Source: a bacterium UBA6115 | Lineage (GTDB): Bacteria; Bacillota_A; Clostridia; Christensenellales; Aristaeellaceae | Assembly (NCBI GenBank): GCA_002428405.1 | Contig: DIWD01000020.1 | Location: 14,553 to 58,503, forward strand | DNA length: 43,951 nt | Reading direction: 5' to 3' | Shown: in pieces, positions 1-8,353 of the stretch | How the letters are laid out: the number at the start of each line of letters is the position of its first letter | How positions within the stretch are numbered: the stretch's first letter is position 1 | Notes under the pieces: model-generated | Seen by the model: the letters and a program-made list of their open reading frames with translations, nothing else | Told to the model about the DNA's origin: nothing | Database searches by the model: none | Position numbers and translations under genes: made by a program

Positions 1-984
1 ACGGAGATCCCTTCGGATTATTTCATGCTGGAGGGCGATGACCGGGTGTTTTCCGTTTCACCGGAAACACGGACCCATTTTGACCGCGGCCTCAATACCC
101 TGCACCCGGTGCCGGCGCTGGACTTCAACAGCGCGCTCACAGACGGGCTGTATTATTCCGGAGATAACGGCTTTGAAATACGCCAGTCAGAGGGATTGTG
201 GGAAGTGGTATCCCCTTTCCGCTATCCTGCGGATGAGGAACAGGTCAGAAGCCTGCTCTCTTCCATCGGTAAAATGCGCCTGGCTGTCTATATGGGCGAG
301 GCGGACGCGGACAACCTGCCGCGTTACGGTTTTGTTCCGCCAAGGCGCAATATCAGGATCGACCTTCCCCCCAGCGTCATCCAGGGATACGACGATGCAG
401 GGAATCCGGGACAAAGCCTGAACGTGCCCGCTCAATCCTTTGTGTTTCAGGTCGGGGACGCCATCGGCAATCTTGGGTTTTATCTGTGCTATGACGGTAA
501 AATTTACCAGGCAAGTCACGCGTCCATGGGCTTTTTGGTCAGTGCTGACATTGACCGCATCCTGTCCCCCGCGCCGGTGAATATGCCTGTCAACCGGCTT
601 GCGCGCCTTCTTGTACAGCAAGGCGAAAGGAGCAGGGAATATGAGGTCAGCATGATTGAAAAGATCCTGCCCAACAATCAGCACGCCCAGGACGAAGCGG
701 GCAACTTCCTGTATGAGCCGTATGTCACGCAAGGCGGGCAGGAAACGGACAGCGAGGCCTTCCTGAGGGAGTATCTCAAGCTGATGTCACTGCGCGCAGC
801 CGGAAAACTGCCTGAAGGCTACACGGCGGAAGATCAATTGATCGTCCGGTACCACTTAAGCGGGCATTTTGATGAAATGGAGCTCGCTCTCTTTCCTTTT
901 GACGTGCTTCACTATGCCATGCGGGTCAATGGGCAATTCATCCATTATATTGACAAGGCCGCTGCGGACAGCATCGCGTTATAA
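1..984 (+). CDS. DUF4340-type protein, 3' part (5' end outside window)
   Basis: The frame is open from base 1 to the TAA at 982-984, and no convincing start or ribosome site lies near the first in-frame ATG (25), so the gene probably begins upstream of the window. The visible ~327 residues contain the pattern 'W.vvsPf.ypADee.v.sLLs.i..mr', which I recognise as typical of DUF4340 proteins. These usually accompany GldG/ABC-2 type exporters as the periplasmic or extracytoplasmic partner. No membrane segment is seen in the visible part; the N-terminal anchor usual in the family would be upstream. It converges on mnmA and the two stop codons adjoin within TTATAA (979-984). Family assignment is by pattern recognition; the exact function is unknown. 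Confidence 0.7.
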   Translation, partial: TEIPSDYFMLEGDDRVFSVSPETRTHFDRGLNTLHPVPALDFNSALTDGLYYSGDNGFEIRQSEGLWEVVSPFRYPADEEQVRSLLSSIGKMRLAVYMGEADADNLPRYGFVPPRRNIRIDLPPSVIQGYDDAGNPGQSLNVPAQSFVFQVGDAIGNLGFYLCYDGKIYQASHASMGFLVSADIDRILSPAPVNMPVNRLARLLVQQGERSREYEVSMIEKILPNNQHAQDEAGNFLYEPYVTQGGQETDSEAFLREYLKLMSLRAAGKLPEGYTAEDQLIVRYHLSGHFDEMELALFPFDVLHYAMRVNGQFIHYIDKAAADSIAL

Positions 985-2064
985 TGCCGCACTTTCTCTG
1001 ATTGGACTGCTGATGATTCCCCCGCCAAGGCAGACATCCCCCTGATAGAAGACCGCGCTCTGACCGGGGGTGACCGCGCGCTGTGGCTTTATAAACCGCA
1101 GGCGTGCCGTTTCACCCTGCCGGATGAGCAGGGCTTCCTGATCCGGCTGGCGGTAGCGCAGCTTGACCATCAAATCGATTTCTTTCCCATCCGGGCATGG
1201 CGGCTCCCCGACCCAGGTCAGCTCTTCAACCTCAGCCCCGATGGAGTACAGCAGGGGATGGTCCTCCCCCTGAACGACGATGAGCTGATTGGTCCGCAAA
1301 TCCTTGTCCGCGACAAACCAGCTTCTGCCGTCGCCGCGCCCGCCGATACCAAGACCCCTGCGCTGGCCGATGGTGTGGTACATCAGTCCCTCATGCCGGC
1401 CCAGGACTTCTCCGTCTGAGGATACGATATCCCCGGGTTTTAAGGGCAGGAAGCCCTTCAGGAAGGCTTTGAACCGGCGTTCGCCGATGAAGCAGATGCC
1501 GGTCGAATCCTTCTTTTCACTCACGGGCAGCCCGGCTTCCCGCGCGATGGCGCGCACCTGCGACTTTGTCATCCCCCCCACCGGGAACAGGCTCATCAAC
1601 ATCTGACGCTTTTTGAGCATATAGAGGAAATAACTTTGCTCCTTGCCAGGGTCCGCGCCTTTGAGCAGCCTTCCCTCTGAATCTGTCCTGACAAAATGCC
1701 CGGTGGCCATCCGGTCGGCGCCGATCTTGACCGCGTAGTCCAGAAAGGCCTTGAACTTGATTTCCCGGTTGCACAGCACGTCCGGATTGGGTGTCCGACC
1801 CAGCCGGTATTCATTCAGGAACAGCGAAAACACCCGTTCTTCATATTCCCTGGCAAAGTTCACCGAATAGCAGGGGATGCCGATCGCCTCGCAGCAATCC
1901 TGAACATCCTGCCAGTCCGCCTGGGAGGTGCAGACCCCGTTTTCATCCTTCTCTTCCCAGTTGTTCATGAACACGCCAATGACATCATGGCCCTGCCGCT
2001 TGAGCAGCAGGGCCGAGACCGCGGAGTCAACCCCTCCGGACAAACCAATCACCACGCGGCTCAA
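979..2064 (-). CDS. mnmA: tRNA-specific 2-thiouridylase MnmA
   Basis: MnmA thiolates uridine 34 of Lys, Glu and Gln tRNAs in the cytoplasm, using ATP and sulfur relayed from a cysteine desulfurase. The 361-residue protein has the PP-loop SGGVDS at residues 9-14, the two family cysteines C98 (in TPNPDVLCN) and C191 (in DSTGICFIGER), and the conserved 'TIGQRRGLGIGG' region; length is normal. It is the last gene of the greA-lysS operon. The likely start is TTG at 2064, inside a TTGA overlap with the stop of the upstream HAD-Tmk gene, which suggests translational coupling. Functionally it fits beside lysS, since tRNA-Lys is one of its substrates. Confidence 0.95.
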   Translation of the reverse strand: MSRVVIGLSGGVDSAVSALLLKRQGHDVIGVFMNNWEEKDENGVCTSQADWQDVQDCCEAIGIPCYSVNFAREYEERVFSLFLNEYRLGRTPNPDVLCNREIKFKAFLDYAVKIGADRMATGHFVRTDSEGRLLKGADPGKEQSYFLYMLKKRQMLMSLFPVGGMTKSQVRAIAREAGLPVSEKKDSTGICFIGERRFKAFLKGFLPLKPGDIVSSDGEVLGRHEGLMYHTIGQRRGLGIGGRGDGRSWFVADKDLRTNQLIVVQGEDHPLLYSIGAEVEELTWVGEPPCPDGKEIDLMVKLRYRQPDQEALLIRQGETARLRFIKPQRAVTPGQSAVFYQGDVCLGGGIISSPIRESAAL

Positions 2065-3344
2065 GGCATGCCGTCCTCTTTAAGGCGCTCTGTCACTTTT
2101 TGAAACACCATTTCAGCGGTGTCATATTTGTTGGCAAGGGACGGAATGGTGATAAAGCGCCGCTCGCCTTTGGCCAGTTTGCTAAAGGCACGCCCCACCG
2201 CCTGATGAAAGGCGTCCGCCTCTCCCTCCAGTCGGTCGATTTCGCTGGAGCGGCTGCGGCGGGCCATTCCCTCCTTGGGGTCCAGGCTCAGAAACACCGT
2301 CGTGTCAGGCAGACGCCCGGCAATGGCAGGCGCGTTGATCTGGCGGACCAGTTCCATCCCAAGGCCGCGGCCAGCGCCTTGATAAGCGATGCTGGAGTCG
2401 ACATACCGGTCGCTGATGACCAGTTTCCCCTGCGCAAGCGCAGGCAGGATGATCTGACGCACATGCTGCGCCCGGGCAGCCGCGTACAAAAGGGCTTCGG
2501 TCATATTGTCCATGTCAGTATTGTCACGGTCCAGCAGGATATCCCGGATCTTTTCCCCCAGGCTGGTGCCGCCGGGTTCGCGGGTCAGAAGGACATCATA
2601 CCCGCACTGGACAAGCCTTTGGGAGAGCAGACGCGCCTGGGTGGATTTTCCGCTGCCGTCGTTGCCCTCAAAGCTGATGAAATAGCCTCGGGAAGCGGGT
2701 TTTTCCAGTCCCAGCAAGCCATAAAGGTCCTCAACGGTCTTCGCCTGCGCGCCTGTGCCTGACTTTATAAACTCCTCCTCGTTTGCGTAGCCGTACAGTG
2801 CCGCGATGCTGTCGATGCCCGCTTCACATGCGCCTTGGATATCCGTCGCCCTGTCCCCGATCATTACGGCCTTCAGGCCCTTCGGATTGGCGCGGCGGAT
2901 CAGTTCCGCCTTCTCAGGTGATTCGCCCTCGCCGGGCCCCTCCACCTTGTCAAAATAACGCAGCAGGTCAAAAGCCTGAAGGATCTTCAGGCTTGGCTTC
3001 AGGGGTTTATGGGTCGCGATGCCCAGGAAGGCACCCTGAGCCTTGATGGCACAGAGCAGTTCCCTGATGCCGGGATAGACAGCGTTCTGAAGGTATCCAG
3101 TCTGGTGGTAATAGACGCGGTAAAGCCGCTGGGCTTCCTCTGTCTCTTCCTGGTTCATCCCGCATACGCTGGGAAAGCTGATCGACAGGGGAGGGCCCAG
3201 GAATCTGCGCAGCGCTGATTCCCCCGGTATTTCCCGTCCCATCTGGCTGAGCACATGGCGAACCCCGGCAAGGATGCCCGGCGCTGAATCGCACAGGGTG
3301 CCGTCAAGGTCAAAGAGTACTGCCTGGTATTTCATGCTGTCCAT
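2061..3344 (-). CDS. tmk: Fusion protein: HAD-family phosphatase + thymidylate kinase
   Basis: A single uninterrupted frame of 427 residues encodes two enzymes. The first ~210 residues are a HAD phosphatase of the Gph/PgmB type: motif I FDLDGT (about 12-17), motif II threonine in IATHKP (~111), motif III lysine in SPEKAE (~145) and motif IV GDRATD (~163-168). After a short linker, residues ~220-427 are a complete dTMP kinase with P-loop GNDGSGKST, the TREPGG substrate loop, SDRYVDSSIAYQG and a lid-like arginine cluster. Tmk phosphorylates dTMP to dTDP for DNA synthesis; the HAD substrate cannot be read from sequence. The ATG at 3344 overlaps the upstream stop as TGATG; GTG 3347 or ATG 3335 are alternatives. 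All catalytic motifs are present in both halves, so both are probably active. Confidence 0.9.
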   Translation of the reverse strand: MDSMKYQAVLFDLDGTLCDSAPGILAGVRHVLSQMGREIPGESALRRFLGPPLSISFPSVCGMNQEETEEAQRLYRVYYHQTGYLQNAVYPGIRELLCAIKAQGAFLGIATHKPLKPSLKILQAFDLLRYFDKVEGPGEGESPEKAELIRRANPKGLKAVMIGDRATDIQGACEAGIDSIAALYGYANEEEFIKSGTGAQAKTVEDLYGLLGLEKPASRGYFISFEGNDGSGKSTQARLLSQRLVQCGYDVLLTREPGGTSLGEKIRDILLDRDNTDMDNMTEALLYAAARAQHVRQIILPALAQGKLVISDRYVDSSIAYQGAGRGLGMELVRQINAPAIAGRLPDTTVFLSLDPKEGMARRSRSSEIDRLEGEADAFHQAVGRAFSKLAKGERRFITIPSLANKYDTAEMVFQKVTERLKEDGMP

Positions 3345-4036
3345 CACTTAAAGAAGTCAGGCTTGGGTCCGAGCGTTTCACGAATGAGCGCGTTAAGAAA
3401 GGTCAGGGAAGACTCTTCATTGCCGCTGTTGACCGCAACGGCCAGTACCATGTCCCGGTTGTCAATCGCAAGTTCAGAGGCAAACCTGTACAGGTCCTTT
3501 GCCGGAATGCCGTACAGGCGTGGCTCGGAGGCCGGAACGGATTCGCCCTGCTCGTTCATTTCCATGATTGTGACGCGTCCGGCATCAAGCTGGATGCCTG
3601 TCGCATCAATCAGCCCGTCCATCACATACTGGTCCAGCGCGACAAAAGCGCCCTGCGCCGCAAGGCGCTTGAAATCCGGAAGCGTTAGCATGTAGATATC
3701 GCCTTGGGCAGCCCCGATGTAGGTGACCAGCTGCATGCTTGAATAATAGTCTTCCGATCCTCCGGGGCTGAGCATCAGCACGGCGCTGACCAACTCCTGC
3801 TCCGGCACAGCGGCATCCCAAATGGGTTTGAGGAAGGCGTTGACCTTGTCCTGCTCGGCTGAGGAGGATTGGATGTATACATCAATCCGCGCGCTTTCCG
3901 GGGGGCGGTATGCGGTCTGCTGATAGATCAGGTTCCAAAGCGGAAAGGAAAGCGCCAGAATCAAGAGGTACTGCCAGCCATGATACACAAGGTGGTCCCT
4001 GAGGGTCTTCCGGGTCAACGGCGTTGCAAGTTTCAT
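3344..4036 (-). CDS. Membrane-anchored, solute-binding-protein-like hypothetical protein
   Basis: The 230-residue product has a basic cytoplasmic N-terminus, one hydrophobic anchor (WQYLLILALSFPLWNLIY) and an extracytoplasmic part. The stretch 'gDIYMLTlPDFKRLAAQGAFVALDQYV' resembles the inner region of family 1 extracellular solute-binding proteins, but the protein is about half the usual length and no ABC permease is nearby. I do not recognise a named family. It sits between lysS and HAD-tmk with overlapping ends. ATG 4036 is taken as the start; a TTG at 4057 inside the lysS 3' end is an alternative that would add seven residues. A sensory or scaffold role using a substrate-binding fold is possible but is inference. 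Confidence 0.7.
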   Translation of the reverse strand: MKLATPLTRKTLRDHLVYHGWQYLLILALSFPLWNLIYQQTAYRPPESARIDVYIQSSSAEQDKVNAFLKPIWDAAVPEQELVSAVLMLSPGGSEDYYSSMQLVTYIGAAQGDIYMLTLPDFKRLAAQGAFVALDQYVMDGLIDATGIQLDAGRVTIMEMNEQGESVPASEPRLYGIPAKDLYRFASELAIDNRDMVLAVAVNSGNEESSLTFLNALIRETLGPKPDFFK

Positions 4037-4049
4037 TGTCTTGGCATTC

Positions 4050-5534
4050 TCAGACAAGAGGCTTCATCGTCGGGAAGAGCAGCACGTCCCGGATGGAAGC
4101 GCTGTCTGTCAGAAGCATGATCAGCCTGTCCACGCCGATGCCGATGCCGCCGGTTGGCGGAAGGCCGTATTCCAAAGCGTTGAGGTAGTCCTCATCCACC
4201 TGGGCGTTTGTGCCGCCCAGCTTGCGCCGTTCTTCAACCTGCCGGACAAAGCGGGCGCGCTGGTCGATCGGATCATTCAGTTCGGAAAAGGCGTTGCCAA
4301 ACTCGCTTCCAAAGATGAACAGCTCGAAGCGCTCCGTCAGCCTCGGATCCTCTGCCTTGCGCTTGGCAAGGGGTGAAATCTCTACCGGATAATCGATGAC
4401 GAAGGTTGGCTGGATGAGCTTGTCCTCGACAAACGTGTCGAACAGCTCAACCAGGCAGTCCCCCCGGCTGAAGTAGGGTTCGGCATGGACCTTCTTTTCC
4501 TTCAGGCACTCGCGGGCCTCCTCATCGGTTTTCCATGAGAAAAAGTCAATGCCGGATTCGCGCCTGACAAGCTCGGCCATGCTCATCCTGGGCCAGGGTG
4601 CTTTCAGGCTGATCAGCTGGCCCTGGTAGGTGATCTCCGTCGTGCCGCACACCTGAAGGGCAACCTGTGAAATCATCTCCTCCGCCAGGTTCATCATGTC
4701 CCTGTAGTCGGCATAGGCCTGGTAGATCTCCACCGAGGTGAACTCCGGGTTGTGCCGGGTGTCCATGCCCTCGTTGCGGAAGATGCGGCCGATTTCATAT
4801 ACTTTCTCAAAACCGCCGACGATGAGGCGTTTGAGGTACAGCTCTGTCTCCACCCGCAGGAACATGTCGATGTCCAGGGTGTTATGGTGTGTCTTGAAGG
4901 GCCGCGCGGCCGCGCCGATCTCCAGGGTATGCAGGATGGGCGTATCCACTTCAAGGAAGCCCCTGCTGTCCAGGAAGGAGCGGATGGCGTTGATGATGCG
5001 GGTGCGCTTGATAAAGACGTCACGCACCTCCGGGGATACGATCATATCCAGATACCGCTGGCGGTAACGCAGGTCCGTATCCTGCAGCCCGTGCCATTTA
5101 TCCGGCAGCGGCTTTAAGCATTTGGCAAGCAGCGTGACTTGCTCCGCATGGATGCTCACCTCGCCCGTCTGGGTGGCAAAGACACGCCCCGTGATGCCCA
5201 GAACGTCGCCCAAATCAAGGCCCTTGAATGCCTGGTAGGCTTCCGTCCCGATATCGTCACGCCGGACATAGGCCTGGATTCTCCCCTTGCTGTCCAGCAG
5301 ATGGAGGAAAGCCGCCTTGCCCATGATCCGCCGGCTCACCATGCGGCCGGCGATGGAGACAGTCTGCCCCTCAAGGCTGACAAACGCCTCCCGCACCGCC
5401 TCTGATCTGTGGGTGACCTCAAATCGGGTCAGGAGGTAGGGATTGCCGCCTTCTTCAATGAGGGCCTGCAGCTTCGCGCGCCGAATGGCTTCCTGCTCGC
5501 TGAAGTCCTCAGTCGTATCTGCACGCTGCGTCAT
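4050..5534 (-). CDS. lysS: Lysyl-tRNA synthetase, class II
   Basis: LysS charges tRNA-Lys in the cytoplasm. The 494-residue protein has the usual order: an N-terminal OB-fold anticodon-binding domain (about 55-150, including the 'GRIQAYVRRDDIG' strand), then the class II core. Motif 2 is FRNEGMDTRHNPEFTSVE and motif 3 is GGIGIGVDRLIMLL near the C-terminus; length is normal. The ATG at 5534 lies 12 bases after the greA stop and is preceded by GGAG, so greA and lysS are probably co-transcribed. The greA-lysS order is common in Bacillota. No T-box leader is present, as the gene has no leader of its own. Confidence 0.97.
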   Translation of the reverse strand: MTQRADTTEDFSEQEAIRRAKLQALIEEGGNPYLLTRFEVTHRSEAVREAFVSLEGQTVSIAGRMVSRRIMGKAAFLHLLDSKGRIQAYVRRDDIGTEAYQAFKGLDLGDVLGITGRVFATQTGEVSIHAEQVTLLAKCLKPLPDKWHGLQDTDLRYRQRYLDMIVSPEVRDVFIKRTRIINAIRSFLDSRGFLEVDTPILHTLEIGAAARPFKTHHNTLDIDMFLRVETELYLKRLIVGGFEKVYEIGRIFRNEGMDTRHNPEFTSVEIYQAYADYRDMMNLAEEMISQVALQVCGTTEITYQGQLISLKAPWPRMSMAELVRRESGIDFFSWKTDEEARECLKEKKVHAEPYFSRGDCLVELFDTFVEDKLIQPTFVIDYPVEISPLAKRKAEDPRLTERFELFIFGSEFGNAFSELNDPIDQRARFVRQVEERRKLGGTNAQVDEDYLNALEYGLPPTGGIGIGVDRLIMLLTDSASIRDVLLFPTMKPLV

Positions 5535-5546
5535 GTGGGCTGCTCC

Positions 5547-6044
5547 TTATTTCTTAAGCTGGATGTCGCGGATCTTCAGCGTGATGACGCCCCCGGGGGC
5601 GCTGACCTTGACGGTCTGCCCTTTTTTCTTGCCCAGCAAAGCCGCGCCCATGGGGCTTTCGTTGGAAATGCGGTTATTCATCGGGTCGGATTCCCTGGCC
5701 CCCACGATGGTGTAATCCATCTCCTCCTTGAGCTCTTCATCATAGACCCTCACTGTGGTGCCGATATTGACCCGGTCGGTGGAAACATCTGTATCATCAA
5801 TCACAAGCGCCGTGCGGATGATGTTTTCCAGGTCGATGATTTCCGCTTCCAGCCTTGACTGTTCATTCTTGGCTTCGTCATATTCCGCATTCTCGCTCAA
5901 ATCGCCAAATCCTCGGGCAACTGCGATCATCTCCGCCACTTCCGCCCGGCGGATCGTCGTGAGATACTGCAGTTTCTCCTCAAGTTTCTTCATTCCCTCA
6001 ACCGAGACAACAGTTTTCTTGCTGTGTTCATGCTGGCTGCTCAT
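5547..6044 (-). CDS. greA: Transcription elongation factor GreA
   Basis: GreA rescues backtracked RNA polymerase by stimulating transcript cleavage through the secondary channel. The 165-residue product has the N-terminal coiled coil with the tip region 'GDLSENAEYDEAKNEQ' carrying the acidic residues that act at the polymerase active site, and the C-terminal FKBP-like domain ending in 'APGGVITLKIRDIQ'. The frame stays open upstream, but ATG 6044 is chosen because GGAG lies six bases before it and because the longer versions would translate the leader hairpins; ATG 6056 is a weaker alternative. It heads the operon that continues with lysS. Its leader carries two hairpins, entered separately. 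Confidence 0.95.
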   Translation of the reverse strand: MSSQHEHSKKTVVSVEGMKKLEEKLQYLTTIRRAEVAEMIAVARGFGDLSENAEYDEAKNEQSRLEAEIIDLENIIRTALVIDDTDVSTDRVNIGTTVRVYDEELKEEMDYTIVGARESDPMNNRISNESPMGAALLGKKKGQTVKVSAPGGVITLKIRDIQLKK

Positions 6045-6081
6045 CTTTTGCTCCATCTTTCTTCTCAGAAATAATGATTGT

Positions 6082-6102
6082 CGGCTGCCCCGTCGGCAGC
6101 CG
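6082..6102 (-). promoter_or_regulatory. Second hairpin in the greA leader
   Basis: CGGCTGCC and GGCAGCCG form a perfect 8-bp stem with a 5-base loop. It lies about 40 bases upstream of the greA start, between the terminator-like hairpin (6126-6145) and the ribosome-binding site. No T-run follows, so it is not a terminator by itself. It may act as an antiterminator partner, pause site or RNA-stabilising structure; the role is inference. Confidence 0.5.
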
Positions 6103-6119
6103 CCCTCTGCGTCAATCAT

Positions 6120-6145
6120 AAAAATCAAAGGAATCATTTCCTTTG
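6120..6145 (-). terminator. Terminator-like hairpin in the greA leader (possible attenuator)
   Basis: CAAAGGAA and TTCCTTTG make a perfect 8-bp stem with a 4-base loop (6126-6145), followed on the transcribed strand by GATTTTT. The stem is rather AU-rich. It starts only about ten bases after the likely transcription start, so many transcripts could end as a very short RNA before greA. Confidence 0.45.
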
Positions 6146-6154
6146 AGCGATTGC

Positions 6155-6183
6155 ATTATACAAGAGAATGGGCGTTTGCGCAA
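6155..6183 (-). promoter_or_regulatory. Promoter of the greA-lysS operon
   Basis: On the minus strand a perfect -10 TATAAT (6155-6160) is preceded by a 17-base spacer and a weak -35 TTGCGC (6178-6183). The predicted start is near 6148. It lies just downstream of the amidohydrolase stop (6197); no strong terminator separates the two units, so some read-through is possible. Confidence 0.65.
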
Positions 6184-6196
6184 GCGCCGCAAGGGT

Positions 6197-7510
6197 TCAG
6201 TCCAATGGACCCCTGAGTTCCTCCGCCGCTTCCTTTGCTTCGCGCCTTACGCGTTCTCCGTTGATTGTCAGGTATTCCCCGTCTGTGTACAGTACGCTGC
6301 CCTGCGCCATGGTCATCCTGACGTTTTCTCCCCGCGCGGCATAGACCAGTGCTGAGGGGATGTCCGCACGGGGAAGCAGGTTGGGCATGTCAAGATCCAG
6401 CAGCACGCAGTCAGCCTGCCAGCCTTCCAGGATCAAGCCCAGATCATCAAACCCCATCGCTTTAGCGCCGGACAATGTGGCCGCTTCGAACACGCGCGCA
6501 GGCGGGATCAGGGTGGGATCATGATGGATCCCTTTGTCCAGGATGCCGGTGAGTTTGATTTCCTCAAACATGTCCAGATTATCGTTACTGGCGGCGCCGT
6601 CAGTGCCCAGCGCGATGCGGATGCCGTGGGAAAGCATCGCGTTCACCGGCGCGACGCCGCTTCCAAGCTTCAGGTTGCTCACAGGGTTGAGCGCGACGGT
6701 CACGCCGTCATCAGAAAGGATCCGAAGGTCTTCATCATCCACCGCAACGCAGTGGGCCGCGATGGCAGGCATACTGAACAGGCCCAGGTCGTGGAAATAC
6801 CTGACGGGGCTCTTTCCATGCCGCCCATAACATTCCCGCACCTCGTGCTCCGTTTCACTCAGGTGCACATGCGCGACGTTGTCCAGGCCATCACAGGCCC
6901 TGACCAATTGCCCGACCAGCTCAGGCGTGCTGGTATACTCCGCGTGTACGCTGACGCTGGCGCGGATACGGCCGTCAAAGCTTTTATGGTGATCCCTGAA
7001 GAATAAAAGCGCATTTTCCAGCTGTTCCTTCCCCCTGCCAAACTCAACGCACGCATTGGAAATCATCGCGCGCATGCCGGCCTTGCCCATGGTGAGCGCG
7101 GTCTGCTCCGGGAACATGTACATATCATTGACACAGGTGACCCCGCATCTCAGGTATTCCATCATCGCCAGCTCAATCCCGGTTTTCGCCGCCCTGGCGG
7201 TCAGGCGCGCTTCCAGCGGGAAAATCACATCATACAGCCAGCTTTTCAGCGGCAGGTCTGCCCCTGTGCCGCGAAGCAGGGTCATCGCGCTGTGGGCATG
7301 AGCGTTGACCAGGGCGGGCATCAGCAGCATGCCCCCGCCGTTGATCATCCTGTCGGCCTTCATGGAAGGCGCGTTTTCCTCCGCCCCGGCGTAGATGAAC
7401 CGGCCGTCCCTGACCCATACGGAGGCGTGGCGCACCAGCCCCAACGCCTGGCCGTCCCGGACGCCAGGGAAAAGGAGGACATTGCTGATTTCAGTGATGC
7501 CGCTGTCCAT
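6197..7510 (-). CDS. mtaD: Amidohydrolase, MTA/SAH deaminase family
   Basis: Enzymes of this family deaminate 5'-methylthioadenosine and S-adenosylhomocysteine, or related adenosines, in purine and methionine salvage. The 437-residue protein has the amidohydrolase metal motif H71-A-H73 in NAHAHSAMTLLRGTG, the following 'LPLKSWLYDVIFPLEARL' segment typical of MtaD-like enzymes, a further metal-ligand region 'HLSETEHEV', the histidine of 'AAHCVAVDDED', and the 'GTDGAASNDNLDMFEE' loop with the catalytic aspartate. Length is normal. ATG 7510 has GGGGAAGG in front. It follows the glycosyltransferase by 11 bases and shares its promoter. The exact substrate within the family cannot be settled from sequence. 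Confidence 0.85.
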   Translation of the reverse strand: MDSGITEISNVLLFPGVRDGQALGLVRHASVWVRDGRFIYAGAEENAPSMKADRMINGGGMLLMPALVNAHAHSAMTLLRGTGADLPLKSWLYDVIFPLEARLTARAAKTGIELAMMEYLRCGVTCVNDMYMFPEQTALTMGKAGMRAMISNACVEFGRGKEQLENALLFFRDHHKSFDGRIRASVSVHAEYTSTPELVGQLVRACDGLDNVAHVHLSETEHEVRECYGRHGKSPVRYFHDLGLFSMPAIAAHCVAVDDEDLRILSDDGVTVALNPVSNLKLGSGVAPVNAMLSHGIRIALGTDGAASNDNLDMFEEIKLTGILDKGIHHDPTLIPPARVFEAATLSGAKAMGFDDLGLILEGWQADCVLLDLDMPNLLPRADIPSALVYAARGENVRMTMAQGSVLYTDGEYLTINGERVRREAKEAAEELRGPLD

Positions 7511-7521
7511 CGTCCTTCCCC

Positions 7522-8322
7522 TTACTTGCTGAGGGTGACATTGAAAATGTAGCGGTTGATGTAGTGCCTGTATTGCTGCAGCGCGCCGTTCTCCCGGTAG
7601 AGTTCCTTCAGGCTGTGGTAAAGCCGCGCTTTGATGAGAATGTTCCTTTTGACCCTATACAGCGTGCGCCATGACTGGCCGGAGGTGTGGTAGATGTAGT
7701 TATACACAGGCTCCTTGAGGAAGCTGACTTTCCGGACATATCGGTAATAATTCATGTTGAAATGAAAATCTTCCCCCCAGCTCATGACCGTATCAAAGCG
7801 GATATCATGTTCCTTGATCAGCCTCCCGGAGTACAGCTTGTTCCACAGGGCACTGTAGTAATAGCTCCCGGGACGCACGGCCAGTTCCCGCAGGAAGGCT
7901 TCCTTGCCAAGGGTTTGGCTGTCTTTGATGTAACCGCGGTTGATGACCTTTCCGCCTGTGACCAGGTTAAACCGAGCGATGACCATATCGGCGTCCCCCG
8001 CGGCCTTCAGAAGCCGCGCGTAGGAGGATTCGGGGACCGTGTCGTCACTGTCCGAGAATGCGATGAACCTGCCGCCCGCCACATCAAGGGCTGTATTTCG
8101 CGCGGCCCCCGGTCCGGCGTTCTTCTGGCTGATTACCTTGAAGCGCGGATCCCTTTGCGCATAACTCCGGCAGATCGCCAGGCTGTCGTCCCTGCTGCCG
8201 TCGTCTACCAGGATGATTTCGATTTCGTTGATCCCCTGTTTCAGGACGCTGTCAAGCGCAGAGCGGATCGTTTCCTGCGCGTTGTAGACCGGAATGATGA
8301 CACTGAGCAAAGGATCGTTCAA
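7522..8322 (-). CDS. Glycosyltransferase, family 2
   Basis: This 266-residue protein has a GT-A fold with 'SVIIPVYNAQETI' at the N-terminus, 'ILVDDGSRDDS' (~37-47), 'NAGPGAARN' and the metal-binding DSDD (91-94). It would transfer a sugar from a nucleotide donor to an acceptor, usually in surface polysaccharide or teichoic-acid-like synthesis; donor and acceptor are unknown. No transmembrane segment is evident. The start is TTG 8322, about ten bases after AGAGGAG. It is the first gene of a two-gene unit with the amidohydrolase and is divergent from pgi. No other polysaccharide genes are nearby, so it looks like a stand-alone transferase. Confidence 0.88.
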   Translation of the reverse strand: MNDPLLSVIIPVYNAQETIRSALDSVLKQGINEIEIILVDDGSRDDSLAICRSYAQRDPRFKVISQKNAGPGAARNTALDVAGGRFIAFSDSDDTVPESSYARLLKAAGDADMVIARFNLVTGGKVINRGYIKDSQTLGKEAFLRELAVRPGSYYYSALWNKLYSGRLIKEHDIRFDTVMSWGEDFHFNMNYYRYVRKVSFLKEPVYNYIYHTSGQSWRTLYRVKRNILIKARLYHSLKELYRENGALQQYRHYINRYIFNVTLSK

Positions 8323-8353
8323 ATCTGTGCCGCTCCTCTAAAGTAATGGAGCG

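Noticed and set aside
6045..6137. A 31-residue N-terminal extension of GreA
   Set aside because: It covers the leader hairpins, has Cys/Arg-rich non-family sequence and no ribosome site; ATG 6044 has GGAG.
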